From the NCBI RefSeq assembly GCF_004564075.1, contig NZ_CP038256.1:1240001-1304000 (forward strand): a stretch of 64,000 bases of DNA. The letters run 5' to 3'. The stretch is from Microbacterium sediminis (lineage in GTDB: Bacteria; Actinomycetota; Actinomycetes; Actinomycetales; Microbacteriaceae). The translations under genes were made by a program, and so were the position numbers. The notes beneath the pieces were generated by a model, which was not told the DNA's origin, did not search any database, and saw only the letters and a program-made list of their open reading frames with translations. The number at the start of each line of letters is the position of its first letter. Position 1 is the stretch's first letter. Positions 1-10,800 of the stretch are shown here, piece after piece.

Positions 1-1683
1 CCAGGGCAGGCCGGTCTCCTTCGCGAAGGCCAGGCCGTCGTCGCCGATGTCGGTGAGGATGACGGCCTCGGCGTCGAGCCCCTTGAACTTGCCGATGGAT
101 CCCCAGCGCACCGCGCCCTTCGGGCGCGCGTCATCCGGGGTGTCGCCGACGTGGCGCAACTGTGCGCGCAGCCACTTCTCGTCCTTCGTGAAGTGCGGGC
201 TCGCGAGCATCCGGCCGACGAGCGACCGGCGCTCGCCGAAAGGGCTGAGCACCACGATGTCATGGGCCGGGTGCTGCTGCAGCAGGTCGCGCAGGGCGCC
301 GGCCAGCGCCGAGGTGGGGGAGTCGCCGACGCGATCCACGCGCATGCCGCCCACGTCGTTCGAGACGAGCCGGTGCCCCGTGTAGCCGAAGCGCCGCCCG
401 AGCAGCTCCTCGGCCGCCGACGAGAGAGCACGCACCTGCCGCACGCTCTGCCGCATCGCGACGTGCACCATGCCAGGGAACGACTCCGAGGCGACCGCCC
501 ACGGATCCGCATGCGTCTCCGCGGGGCGCAGGATCTGCTGGCGCGGATCGGCGGCGACCGCGACGCGAGCAGGCGCGGAGGCGGCGGACGGCTCGGCGAG
601 CTCCCGCAGCAGAGCGACGACGTCGGGGAAGCCCGCGACGTCCTGGAACTCGTCGATGCAGATGGCGTCGTAGCCGCCGAGCGAGGGGTCGGCCCGGAGC
701 CGCTCGAGCGCGAGCCGCGGCAGCTCCTGCTCGTACCAGCCGCGCGGGGCGTCGTCCGGGTTCTTCTCGACGCCGGCGATCCGGAGCAAGAGCGCGTTGA
801 GGCTCATCGCCTCGAGCGTCGGCCGGTGGCGCCCGGCCGCGACGAGCTCGTCGGCCATGAGCAGGTTCCAGCACGTGAGCAGCGTGCGCGCGCCCTCGGC
901 GGCCCAGGTCTTCGCGAGCGAGGTGAGCAGGTAGCTCTTGCCGGTGCCGGCAGGGCCTTCGAAGCAGAGGCGGCTGTTGCGCGCGACGGCGTCGAGGAGC
1001 ACCCGCTGCGACTTCAGCAGCTTCTCCTCGTCGTCGCGCCGCTCGAGCTTCCGATCGGCGGCGGTGCGCCCGCCGGCGAAGTCGCCGACCAGCGCGCGAG
1101 CGATCGCGTCCGAGTGCTCAGGAGTCATGACGCTCGGATCGTGATCCACGCCCTCCACGGCCGCATACCAGGCGTCGTGCTCGGCAAGCACGTGCTCGAC
1201 CAGCGCGACGGGATCGCGCAGGTCGTCGCGGAACGCCAGCTCCCACTCGAAGAACTGCATGTCGCCGGGGGATCGGTTCTCGAACAGGTGGCGCCCGAGC
1301 GACGTGAACCACACGAGCCGCGCGATCGGCTCGGATCCCGCGAGCAGCTCGCGCGACTTCAGGAAGCCGCGCAGGCTCCGCACGGCGCCGTCGACCTGGT
1401 CGAACGGGCTCTTGCCCGGGTTCGGCACGCGGTCGAGGGTCCACTCCCCGTCGCGGTACTCCACGTACTCGGGGCTCTTCGCCTCGATCACCACCATGCC
1501 GTGCCCGGGGACGATGACGATGAAGTCGGCCTCGCCCTGGAACTGCCCTACGTGCCGCCGGATCTGCAGCCCGTGGATGACGACCCAGTCGTCGATCCCG
1601 CGTGCGCCCGCGAACGCGTCGAACACGCGACGCTCGGACCCGTTCGCCCCGGATCGCGGACGAGCGGGGATCATGCGAGCCAT
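1..1683 (-). CDS. NERD-domain UvrD-like helicase (partial, 3' end outside window)
   Basis: An uninterrupted 561-codon minus-strand frame has no stop before the left edge, so the C-terminus is missing. The first ~110 residues look like a nuclease-related domain (NERD): an acidic residue in an EADFIVIVP segment (about residue 50) and a VVIEAKSPEY segment (about 65-75). Helicase motifs follow: Walker A GPAGTGKS at about 243-250 and a superfamily-1 Walker B DEFQD at 344-348, the UvrD-type DExQD signature. The ATG at 1683 is preceded by GGGAGG at 7-nt spacing; an in-frame ATG at 1674 is less well placed. NERD helicases are presumed DNA-processing enzymes and often lie in defence islands. This one is divergent from the cluster starting at 1950, but whether it belongs to that system is inference. 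Confidence 0.85.
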   Translation of the reverse strand, partial: MARMIPARPRSGANGSERRVFDAFAGARGIDDWVVIHGLQIRRHVGQFQGEADFIVIVPGHGMVVIEAKSPEYVEYRDGEWTLDRVPNPGKSPFDQVDGAVRSLRGFLKSRELLAGSEPIARLVWFTSLGRHLFENRSPGDMQFFEWELAFRDDLRDPVALVEHVLAEHDAWYAAVEGVDHDPSVMTPEHSDAIARALVGDFAGGRTAADRKLERRDDEEKLLKSQRVLLDAVARNSRLCFEGPAGTGKSYLLTSLAKTWAAEGARTLLTCWNLLMADELVAAGRHRPTLEAMSLNALLLRIAGVEKNPDDAPRGWYEQELPRLALERLRADPSLGGYDAICIDEFQDVAGFPDVVALLRELAEPSAASAPARVAVAADPRQQILRPAETHADPWAVASESFPGMVHVAMRQSVRQVRALSSAAEELLGRRFGYTGHRLVSNDVGGMRVDRVGDSPTSALAGALRDLLQQHPAHDIVVLSPFGERRSLVGRMLASPHFTKDEKWLRAQLRHVGDTPDDARPKGAVRWGSIGKFKGLDAEAVILTDIGDDGLAFAKETGLPW

Positions 1684-1949
1684 GCGAGAGCCTCCCGAGA
1701 AGTGGTCGGAGTACTTCGGAGCGTATCGCCTCATTGCCCATGTGTGCCCGGACTCGGTAGGTCACGCATCCTCGGCGTCCGTTCGATCAATCGCAGCGAC
1801 GCGTGGCCGAGGCACTTCGCCAAGAGTTGTAGTACCTAAAGGCGCAGATGTCCGATCCCTGTGCCAGTATCCATATGCACCCGGGTAGACGAGCGCTCAC
1901 GCGTTCGACCTTCCCTGTCGCGCCCCCGCTGCAACGAAGAGGATCCGAA
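1684..1949. promoter_or_regulatory. Divergent intergenic region of the accessory island
   Basis: These 266 bp separate the minus-strand NERD helicase from the plus-strand DUF262 gene. The plus-strand frame stays open upstream of 1950, so an earlier start (ATG at 1848) is formally possible, but it has no ribosome-binding site and no recognisable family sequence. Promoters for both directions should lie here. I see a relatively AT-rich patch around 1826-1842 but no convincing -35/-10 pair and no clear operator. Confidence 0.3.
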
Positions 1950-3791
1950 GTGGCTTTCGACACACCGCAGTACAACCTCGCCGACTACCTGAAGTGGACT
2001 CAGAACGGCGACCTGCAGCTCCCGGACTTCCAGCGTGAGTACAAGTGGGACGACGAGCGGATCCGTCAGCTCCTCGTCACTGTGCTGCGGGGCCACCCGA
2101 TGGGTGCGGTGATGCTGCTGGAGACCGGGAACGACCAGGTGCGGTTCAAGCCGAAGGTCATCACCGGGTCGGGCGCACCGCAGGATTCGAGCCCCCGCTG
2201 GCTGCTGCTCGACGGGCAGCAGCGGTTGACCTCGCTGACGCAGGCGCTCACGGGGGACGGCGTGGTCGGAACGCGCGACTCCCGCGGCAAGCTCATCGAA
2301 CGGCGCTACTTCGTGGACATCCGCATGGCGCTGGAGGGGGAGGATCGCATTGAGGAAGCCGTCGTATCTGTTCCCGCCGACGGCATTGAGCGCACAGACT
2401 TCGGCCGCAAGATCACGTTGGACGTCTCGACGCGAGAGCGTCAGACGGCGCAGGGCTTCTTCCCTGTGAACCTGATCTTCGGCGAGTTCGAGGTGATGCG
2501 CTGGCTCTACGAGCTCGAGGATCAGTCGCTCGGCCAGCGGTTCATGAACGAGATCCTCGCGCCGGCGTCGCGCTACCAGATCCCGGCGATCGAGCTCGAC
2601 AAGACGACGAGCAAGGCAGCAGTCGCGACCGTGTTCGAAAAGGTGAACACGGGCGGCATGCCCCTCGACGTCTTCGAACTCCTCACCTCGACGTTCGCCG
2701 GCGACGCCAACTACTTCAACAGCACGGGCAAGGACTTCCGTCTCAAGGACGACTGGGACGAGGTCGAGCAGGAGTTCAGGAACCACCCCGTGCTGGCGGC
2801 CTCCAAGAGCACGGACTTCCTCCAGGCGATCACGTTGCTCGCCACGCGCAAGCGGAATCGCGAGAGCACGTCATCTCGTCCGCCCGCGGTGTCGGCGAAG
2901 CGCGAGGATGTCCTGAAGCTGGAGCTGTCGGACTACCTTGAGTGGCGTGACAAGGTGAAGGAGGGCTTCCTCTGGGCCGGCCGGTTCTTGACCGACCTCT
3001 GCATTTTCGACACCCGCTTCCTGCCGTACTCGACGCAGATCGTCCCGCTCGCGGTCATCCGCGTTCTTCTCGGATCGCAGGCCGACGCGCTCGGCGTGAC
3101 GGCCAAGCTCCAGCAGTGGTACTGGTCTGGGGTGCTCGGCGAGCTGTACGGGTCGACGACCGAGACACGCTTCGTCCGCGACATCGAGCAGGTTCCCGTC
3201 TGGGCGCTGGGCGAGACCGACGTGGCGCCCGGCACGGTGACCGAAGCCGGGTTCAGCGAAGTGCGGCTCTACTCTCTGCGCACGCGCAATGCCGCTGCCT
3301 ACAAGGGCATCTACGCGTTGCAGATCGCACAGGGCGCGAAGGACTGGATCAAGAACCACCGCTTCGATCTGCAGACGCACAAGGACCTCGCCACGGACGT
3401 TCACCACATCTTCCCGAAGGCATGGGCGCGGGCGAACGAGATCGACGCCGCCCTGTACGACAGCATCATCAACAAGACGCCACTGGCGGCCGAGACCAAC
3501 CGTGCGATCGGCGGCTCGGCGCCGTCGTCCTACTTGGCGCGCGTGGAGAAGAACTCCCACCTGTCCGCCGCCGAGGTCGATGACGTCCTTCGGACGCACG
3601 GCATCGACCCGGTCGCGCTTCGGGCGGACGACTTCGACGCGCATGTGGAGCACCGTCGCAAGTTCCTCATCGGGCTCATCGAGGGCGCAATGGGGAAGCG
3701 TGTGCAGCGCGACGCTGAGGGACGCGACGCGGCGGATGTCGCGGCTGAGTTCGATTTGTCCGGCGACACGGACGATATCGACGACGATTGA
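1950..3791 (+). CDS. DUF262/DUF1524-type GmrSD-like protein with HNH-like C-terminus
   Basis: A 613-residue protein. The N-terminal half has the DUF262 signature: a PDFQREYKW segment at the start and DGQQR at residues 88-92, the ParB/Srx-like nucleotide-handling motif of GmrS. The C-terminal region carries DVHHIFP at 483-489 followed by an INKTPL...N segment, the DUF1524 HNH-like nuclease signature of GmrD. Both halves in one chain resemble single-chain GmrSD (type IV, modification-dependent) enzymes, which cleave modified phage DNA and use NTPs. The start is the GTG at 1950, with AGAGG about 7 nt upstream. It is the first gene of the cluster; its stop overlaps a possible TTG start of the methylase. 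Family call is firm; restriction activity is inferred. Confidence 0.85.
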   Translation: MAFDTPQYNLADYLKWTQNGDLQLPDFQREYKWDDERIRQLLVTVLRGHPMGAVMLLETGNDQVRFKPKVITGSGAPQDSSPRWLLLDGQQRLTSLTQALTGDGVVGTRDSRGKLIERRYFVDIRMALEGEDRIEEAVVSVPADGIERTDFGRKITLDVSTRERQTAQGFFPVNLIFGEFEVMRWLYELEDQSLGQRFMNEILAPASRYQIPAIELDKTTSKAAVATVFEKVNTGGMPLDVFELLTSTFAGDANYFNSTGKDFRLKDDWDEVEQEFRNHPVLAASKSTDFLQAITLLATRKRNRESTSSRPPAVSAKREDVLKLELSDYLEWRDKVKEGFLWAGRFLTDLCIFDTRFLPYSTQIVPLAVIRVLLGSQADALGVTAKLQQWYWSGVLGELYGSTTETRFVRDIEQVPVWALGETDVAPGTVTEAGFSEVRLYSLRTRNAAAYKGIYALQIAQGAKDWIKNHRFDLQTHKDLATDVHHIFPKAWARANEIDAALYDSIINKTPLAAETNRAIGGSAPSSYLARVEKNSHLSAAEVDDVLRTHGIDPVALRADDFDAHVEHRRKFLIGLIEGAMGKRVQRDAEGRDAADVAAEFDLSGDTDDIDDD

Positions 3792-3862
3792 ATCTGCGCG
3801 ACAACGCACCAGTGACCGTTGCCGGTCGCGAGACGTATCGAGCTGACATACAAGCAGTGGAG

Positions 3863-6800
3863 ATGAATTTGCACGAAGAAGGTATGCCAGTCCTGACGCT
3901 TCAGGGGGCCGCGACTGTCGCCTGGAGCGAAGCGCCGCCGATCGCAGCAGATGCCAAGGTGTTGCTCGGGCACGACGAGGTGGGCGCAGGAGCGATGCAG
4001 GTTGGAGTTGCTCGGCTTGCGGCCCGTCCTACCAAGAGTCTCCTCGACGACCTCTGGAAGTCACGAGGAACGCGGGCGCCGATGGGCTTCATCGTCGCGG
4101 CGGTGACGCCAGAAGGCGTGTGGATTCACTATCCCTCTGCGGATGCCCCGCCAATCGGCCCCGTTACGGTGGGTCAGGCCGAGCGCCAGCTCCAGTCGGT
4201 GCTGAACGAGAGGAACGGGCTCGCCGCCCACGCACGTATCCGCGCACTCCAGGAATCGATGTCGTCCTCGGGCGCCGAGGGTTTCTCGAACCACTTCCTG
4301 TTCTCGACCTACCACCTCCTGCGCGACGTTCCCCAACGAGCCGACTGGGAGTCCGCGACTCAGAGGGCAATGCCGATCCTTCCCAAAAGGGGAGCGTCGT
4401 TGGTGGCCGAGCTTGGGTTCGATACCGAACCTGCCGGATCCGAAAGGGTGCTCGTCCTCCGCACCGCGAATGGCCCGCGTCGAGCGGTCGCGGTGCTGCT
4501 CCGCGAGGACGAACACTTCGACCATCGATCTGCGACCTACCAGCTGACGCCTGTCGCGAAGGCGCTCGAAGTCGCGGGCCGAGAGGACGTCCCGTGGGTG
4601 ATCGCGTTGCGCAATTCGACCCTGCGGCTTTACCCAGGGCGCGACGGCGTCGGCGTTGGTCAGCGGGGTCAGTCCGAGACGTACTTTGAACTGGATCTGG
4701 ATATCCTCGCGCCGGAACGCGCGGGGCTGCTGACGCTCATCTTCTCGGCCGAAGCGCTCGATGCAGGCGGTACCGCGCAGCAGATCCTCGAAGGATCGGG
4801 AAAGTACGCCGCGGAGCTCGGCACGCGCCTCCGGGATCGCGTCTACGAGGGAGTTGTCCCCCGCATCGCGCTCGCGATTGCAGATCAACTGCCGGCAATG
4901 GGACTGTCCGTCGATGCGGACGGCCTGAGTATGGCCTACCGACTGACGATGCGCGTGCTCTTCCGGCTTCTGTTCCAGGCGTACGGTGAAGCGACGGAGC
5001 TCCTGCCTGCAGGGCGCAACGAGCACTACGACGCCAACTCGCTTCAAGCGTTCATCAGGCGGGAACTGAACACCGGGCAGGACCAGTTCTCGACTGAGTC
5101 CTCCGCGATCTGGGCAGACCTGATGCAGGTGTGGGAGGTGATCTTCCACGGCAACAGCCGATGGGAGGTCCCGGCGTACGGTGGTAGCATTTTCGACCCG
5201 CGCACGCAGGAAGGCGCCCTCCTTCGAAAGCTGGAGTTGCCGGACAGCGTGATTGGGCCGGCGCTGCAGGAACTTCTCAGCGAGGAGACCGTTGACCACA
5301 CCAGAGGGTCGGTGGATTTCCGCAGCCTCCAGGTACGCGAGTTCGGCACCATCTACGAGGGCCTGCTTGAATCAAGCCTCTCGCTGGCGGAGCAGGATCT
5401 GACGGTGGATCGGAACGGGGCCTACGTCCCGGCCAAAGAGGGTGACAAGATCCTCGTGGCCGCAGGTCGTCCGTACTTTCACTCCGCATCGGGCGAGCGC
5501 AAGGCGACCGGCTCCTACTACACGCCGAAGATTGTCGTCGACCACCTCATCGAGCGTTCGGTGGAGCCTGCCCTGAAGGCCCACCTAGACCGGATCAAGG
5601 CGCTCATAGACGACGGCAAGGAACGCCAGGCCGCCGATGCGTTCTTCGACTTCCGCGTCGCTGACCTGGCGATGGGCTCCGCACATTTCCTTGTCGCCGC
5701 CGTGGACAAGATCGAGCGGGGGATGCGCGACTTCCTCACTGCTAACGAAGTGCCCGGCGTCCGCGCCGAACTCGCCCGGCTCGCGGAGAAGGCGCGGGAG
5801 GCGCTCGGGCATGACACCGATGGTGCGAAGGCGATCACCGACGGCCAGCTGCTTCGCCGTCAGGTGGCCCGCCGGTGCATATACGGCCTCGACATCAACC
5901 CACTCGCCGTCGAGCTGTCACAACTCGCGCTCTGGATTCACACCTTCGTGCCAGGCCTACCGATGTCGAGCCTCGACCACGGACTCGTCCTCGCCAACTC
6001 CCTCACCGGCATCGGCACCATCGACGAGGCGCTCGACGCGCTGAACGCCGACGGACTGTTTGAGCAGATCATCCGGGAGCCGCTGGAGGCCGCACGTGAC
6101 CTCCTCGTCGACTACGCAAGCGCTTACGAGGCCGACAAGTCGGAAGTGGACGAGGGCGCCGAGATGCTGGCGAAGGCACGAGCCGCGGCGGCCCCGGCCA
6201 AGGCGATCTTCGATGTCGCGGTCGCCAAGCGCCTAGGCGTGATGATCGACGAGGCCTGGAACGCCGAGCAGTTCGTCGCCCTCGCGGCGATTCGTGAGGT
6301 GCGTGACGCAGTGGATCCGCTCCAGCCCGCTCACATGCCGTACCTATTCCCCGAGGTGTTCCTTCGTGGGCGACCGGGCTTCGATGTACTGGTCGGTAAC
6401 CCGCCGTGGGAAGAGGTGATGGTGGAGGAGCCGAAGTTCTGGCTACGCGTGCGGCCGGGTCTGCTCGGGCTGAAGCCTGCCGCACTCAAGGCAGAGATCG
6501 CGCGGCTCCGCTCTGAGCGATCGGACCTGTTGCGCGAGCTGCAGCGCGATATCGACGTGGTCGATGCGCTTCGGAAGGTGCTGCTGGCCGGTCCGTATCC
6601 GGGGCTTGGCACTGGGGACGTCGATCTCTACTCGGCCTTCGCCTGGCGATTCTGGCATCTCCTGCGAGACTCGGGGCGGTGCGGAATCGTCGTGCCTCGT
6701 TCGCAGTTCAACGCTGCTGGCGGTAGGGAGTGGCGTGAGCAGGTGCTCCCGGCGGCGAGCGCCGAGATCGTCACCCTGCTGAACAACCGCCAGTGGGTGT

Positions 6801-7870
6801 TCCCGATTCACCCTCAGTATTCGATTGCCCTTGCAGTTCTAGAAAAGACGGCGAGCGGGAGGATTACGCTTGCGGGGCCGTTCCCCTCCGAGACCGAGTT
6901 CTCCGCTGGGCGCGACTCAGTTGGAGTGCTCGACTTTGCAACTCTCTCCGCGGCGAGTGCCACCGCAGCACTCCCTAACTTGCCTGATCCGATGAGCGTC
7001 GACGTCTTCGCCCAACTCCGCAAAGCGCCTCGACTCGACGCGAGGCGGCGCGGGTGGGACTTCCGTCCAGTTGCTGAGTTTCACGCCACGAATGACCGGC
7101 AGACTTTTGATGACGGCCCGCAGGCCCCGGGCAAGCTCCCAGTGCGCGGCGGTGCGGGCTTCGATCTGTGGACGCCGGAGACGGCGGAGGTGTACGCCTG
7201 GGCGGACCCGCGGAAGGCCGAGACCGCACTACAAGCGAAGCGTCAGCGGCAGATCAGGCTGAAGTCGTCGGCGTTCTACGGAAAATCGGTGGCCTGGGCC
7301 AGCGACCAAGCAACGCTTCCGCTACATCATCCGCGTATTGCCTTCCGTGATGTCACCAATGCGACGAACACGCGAACCTCGATAGCGGCGCTGGTGCCCC
7401 CCGAGACAGTGCTTGTCAATAGCGCTCCGTACGCATTTCGCGCGGACGGCGACGCGAAAGCGGAGGCCTATCTCCTGGGTGTGCTGTCGTCGATCCCGCT
7501 GGATTGGTACGCCCGGAAGTACGTGGAGCTGCACATGAACCTGCACATCTTCAACGGGCTCCCTATTCCGGAGTACGTCCCGGGAAGGCCGCTGGTCGAC
7601 CGCGCGGTGAACATCGCCGGCCGGCTAGGTGCCGTGGATGCGCGTTACCACGCGTGGGCTGCGGAAGTCGGTGTCAAGGTTGGCACCGCCAACACCGAAC
7701 CGACGAAATCGGAACTCATCGCGGAACTCGACGCAGTCGTCTCGCTTCTCTACGGGTTGACGCAGCAACAGGTGGAGCATGTTTTTGAGACGTTCCATCG
7801 CGGCTGGGACTACACCGGGCGGCTTGAACGCGTCCTCGCGTACTACGTGCAGTGGAAGGACGAGGCGTGA
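3863..7870 (+). CDS. Large Eco57I-like DNA N6-adenine methylase (type IIG/PglX-like)
   Basis: About 1335 residues. Gamma-class amino-methylase motifs are ordered as in Eco57I-type enzymes: ATGSYYTP (motif X region, about 548-555), DLAMGSAHF at 601-609 (AdoMet-binding motif I), YGLDINPLAVELSQ (motif II/III), and NPPW at 846-849 (catalytic motif IV). About 540 residues precede the methylase core and about 450 follow, where target recognition is expected. I could not identify a PD-(D/E)xK nuclease motif by eye, so it may be a methylase rather than a self-contained restriction enzyme. The start is uncertain: TTG at 3788 overlaps the upstream stop, while ATG codons at 3863 and 3884 are alternatives; none has a strong ribosome-binding site. 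The stop overlaps the next gene as GTGA. Likely marks host DNA for the cluster. Confidence 0.85.
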   Translation: MNLHEEGMPVLTLQGAATVAWSEAPPIAADAKVLLGHDEVGAGAMQVGVARLAARPTKSLLDDLWKSRGTRAPMGFIVAAVTPEGVWIHYPSADAPPIGPVTVGQAERQLQSVLNERNGLAAHARIRALQESMSSSGAEGFSNHFLFSTYHLLRDVPQRADWESATQRAMPILPKRGASLVAELGFDTEPAGSERVLVLRTANGPRRAVAVLLREDEHFDHRSATYQLTPVAKALEVAGREDVPWVIALRNSTLRLYPGRDGVGVGQRGQSETYFELDLDILAPERAGLLTLIFSAEALDAGGTAQQILEGSGKYAAELGTRLRDRVYEGVVPRIALAIADQLPAMGLSVDADGLSMAYRLTMRVLFRLLFQAYGEATELLPAGRNEHYDANSLQAFIRRELNTGQDQFSTESSAIWADLMQVWEVIFHGNSRWEVPAYGGSIFDPRTQEGALLRKLELPDSVIGPALQELLSEETVDHTRGSVDFRSLQVREFGTIYEGLLESSLSLAEQDLTVDRNGAYVPAKEGDKILVAAGRPYFHSASGERKATGSYYTPKIVVDHLIERSVEPALKAHLDRIKALIDDGKERQAADAFFDFRVADLAMGSAHFLVAAVDKIERGMRDFLTANEVPGVRAELARLAEKAREALGHDTDGAKAITDGQLLRRQVARRCIYGLDINPLAVELSQLALWIHTFVPGLPMSSLDHGLVLANSLTGIGTIDEALDALNADGLFEQIIREPLEAARDLLVDYASAYEADKSEVDEGAEMLAKARAAAAPAKAIFDVAVAKRLGVMIDEAWNAEQFVALAAIREVRDAVDPLQPAHMPYLFPEVFLRGRPGFDVLVGNPPWEEVMVEEPKFWLRVRPGLLGLKPAALKAEIARLRSERSDLLRELQRDIDVVDALRKVLLAGPYPGLGTGDVDLYSAFAWRFWHLLRDSGRCGIVVPRSQFNAAGGREWREQVLPAASAEIVTLLNNRQWVFPIHPQYSIALAVLEKTASGRITLAGPFPSETEFSAGRDSVGVLDFATLSAASATAALPNLPDPMSVDVFAQLRKAPRLDARRRGWDFRPVAEFHATNDRQTFDDGPQAPGKLPVRGGAGFDLWTPETAEVYAWADPRKAETALQAKRQRQIRLKSSAFYGKSVAWASDQATLPLHHPRIAFRDVTNATNTRTSIAALVPPETVLVNSAPYAFRADGDAKAEAYLLGVLSSIPLDWYARKYVELHMNLHIFNGLPIPEYVPGRPLVDRAVNIAGRLGAVDARYHAWAAEVGVKVGTANTEPTKSELIAELDAVVSLLYGLTQQQVEHVFETFHRGWDYTGRLERVLAYYVQWKDEA

Positions 7871-10800
7871 ACGAGCAGCTTCCCGTCTTTGCGACAAACC
7901 GCATCGCGCCGCCCATGACGGTGCGTGAGGAGCTGCGTCGCCTGTTCAGGGTGAACCGCGAAGCACTCACCGTACCGCCGAGCGCCGCGATCGCTACTGC
8001 GTACATCAACCCGGCCGGTTTCCTGCTGCTTGCTGACGAGCTGGAGAAGCTGCCGCATATCCGCATTCTGCTCGGCGCGGATCCCGTACCTGATCCGCTC
8101 TTGCCGATCGATGCGGATGCGGCGCTCCAGAAGCGCCTGGATGCGGCGCTGTCCGATCATGAGCGGTGGCTGAAAGCCGAGCGCGACGCGCTCGGGTTCG
8201 AGCCGAAGGCGACCCAATCGGCGAAGCGCCTCGTGGCCTGGTTGCGCGCCGCTGACGAGCGAGGCGAGCCGATTGTGGAGATCCGCCGCTACACCGGCGG
8301 GTTCCTGCACGGCAAGGCCTTCATCAGTCATCACCCCACGCATCCCGCCTACCTTGCTGGGTCTTCCAACCTGACCTATGCCGGTCTCACGCGAAACGCC
8401 GAGTTGAACGTGGGTGCATCGGGGCAGTATGGTTCGACGCCGCAGGTCATCGACTGGTTCGAGGAATGCTGGGCCGACGCCGAGCCATTTGATCTTGCGG
8501 CGCTGTACGAGCCGCTGTGGGCCGAGCACACGCCGTGGAGCGTCTTCCTCCGAATGCTGCTTGCCCGCTACGGCGATCACCTCGAGGACGAGGAAACGGG
8601 GCCCACCCGATTCGAGCTGACGAGATTCCAGGCCGACGGTGTGAAGCGCATGCGTCGCCTCCTCGACGAGATTGGCGGAGTGCTCGTGGCCGACGAGGTT
8701 GGCCTGGGAAAGACGTTCCTCGCGCTTGAGGTCATCGCTGCGGCCACCGAGGAGCAGCGGCAACGCGTGCTCGTCGCAGCGCCGGCCGCGCTTAAGGCAT
8801 CGGTGTGGGATCCCGTGCTGGAACGATACGACATCTCCCGTCGTGTGTCGGTGCACTCCTATGAGGAGATCCGCAGCCGGATGGACCCCAACCACCCAGA
8901 GCACAACGCCTTCTACGACCGTGCTGAGGACGCGGCGCTGATCATTGTGGATGAGGCGCATAACCTGCGGAATGCGGGAGCGGCGCGCTCCGAGGCGCTG
9001 GACAGGATCATTCTCGCCGGAAGGCACCCCAAGAAGGTCGTGCTGCTGACGGCAACGCCCGTAAACAACTCCCTCGTCGACCTCGAGACGTTGGTGAAGT
9101 ACTTCATTCGCGATGACGCGCGGTTCGCTTCGATCGGTATTCCGTCGATCCGCAAGTACATCCGCGATGCGCAGGCTCTCGACCCCGAGGCGCTCACGCC
9201 TGCACATCTCTTCGACCTGATGGATCAGGTGGCTGTGCGCCGCACCAGGAAGTTCGTCAAGGACAACTACCGCGGTGAGATGATCGCAGGCCCAGGCGGC
9301 AAGAAGATCCCCGTGGAGTTCCCCGACGCGGATGTGCGCCGCGTTGATTACCAGCTTGACGAGCCCGGCGAAGCGCTCGTCGACGCCGTCACGTACGCGC
9401 TTGACATCCCGGAGGATGAGGCGCATGTCGCGTCGTTCAACGTTCGCCGAAGCGATGCTGGCCGCCTCCTGCTGGCGCGGTATGTTCCCAGCCGGTACCT
9501 GAAGTCGGACGATCTCAACAACACCGAGGTCTCAAACATGGGGCTACTCCGCTCCGCTCTGCTGAAACGACTCGAGTCCTCGCCGACCGCGCTGGCAGGA
9601 ACGCTTGGCGTGCTCGTCCAGACCCATGAGGCTTTCCTCTCGGCACTCGACAAAGGCACGGTCCTTGTCGGCGGAGCGCTACGTGACTACGTCAACTCCG
9701 AGTCTGAAGACCTTGATGAGATCGTCGCCGGACTTGACGAGGACACCGAGCGCCAGGCGACACCAGCTGCTCTCTACGACGCGACGCTGTTGGCATCCGA
9801 CGTCGAACGCGACCTGGAACTGATCCGTCACCTCCAGTCGCTCGCGGAGGCGGCGGCGCACGATGGTGAGCCGAAAGTCGGCGCCCTCCTTGCCGAGCTC
9901 GAACGAATCGCGGCCGAGGCAGACAAGCCCGCTGTGACGAACGCACCGGCCGGCGATCGGCGGAAGGTCATCGTCTTCTCGACGTACGCCGACACGATCC
10001 GCGACCTACACGAGCGGGTGACCGACGCTCTGGAAACGGTGCCAGAGTCGTCACCGCTCGCGGCTTACCGTGGCCGGGTCGCGCCCGCGGTCATCGGCGA
10101 GTTCGCATCCGGGAAGCGTGGCGGCATCGACCAGCCGACCCGTGCGAAGGCGGTCGCGAACTTCGCGCCTCGGACCGCGGGACAGCTCCGGGCGGACGGC
10201 ACACCGGTCGAGGACGACCTTTACGACATCCTGCTCACGACCGACGTCCTCGCGGAGGGCGTAAACCTCCAGCAAGCGGCGCACATCGTCAACTATGACC
10301 TGCCATGGAACCCCATGCGCATCGTTCAGCGTCATGGTCGCGTGGACCGGATCGGCAGCCAGCACAAGGCGATTGAACTGAACGTCTTCTTCCCCGCCGA
10401 GCATCTCGACGAGTTCCTCGGGCTGGAGCAGACGCTGATCCGCAAGCTCCGGCAGGCCGACGCTGCCATCGGTGCAGGAAAGGTGCTGCCCGGTGTATCG
10501 CACTATCCGCCGCAGGAGCACTACGATCCAGATGCCATCGTCGATGAGATCGAGGAACTCATCGAACAAGGCGGCGGTTCGGCGGCTGGATCCGGCGAGG
10601 AGTACCGGCGACGCCTCGCCAATGCACTGGACGCCGATCCGGGCTTGCGTGGTCGTCTCGAGGAGCTGCCGTACGGGATTGGAAGCGGCTTCGTGAACCC
10701 AACGACCTCGGGGCGTTGCTTCGTGTTCTGCATGAGCATGGGCGACACCGGCCACGTCTGGTTCCGCACGGTTAACGCGGACGACTCCTGGGAGCCAGTC

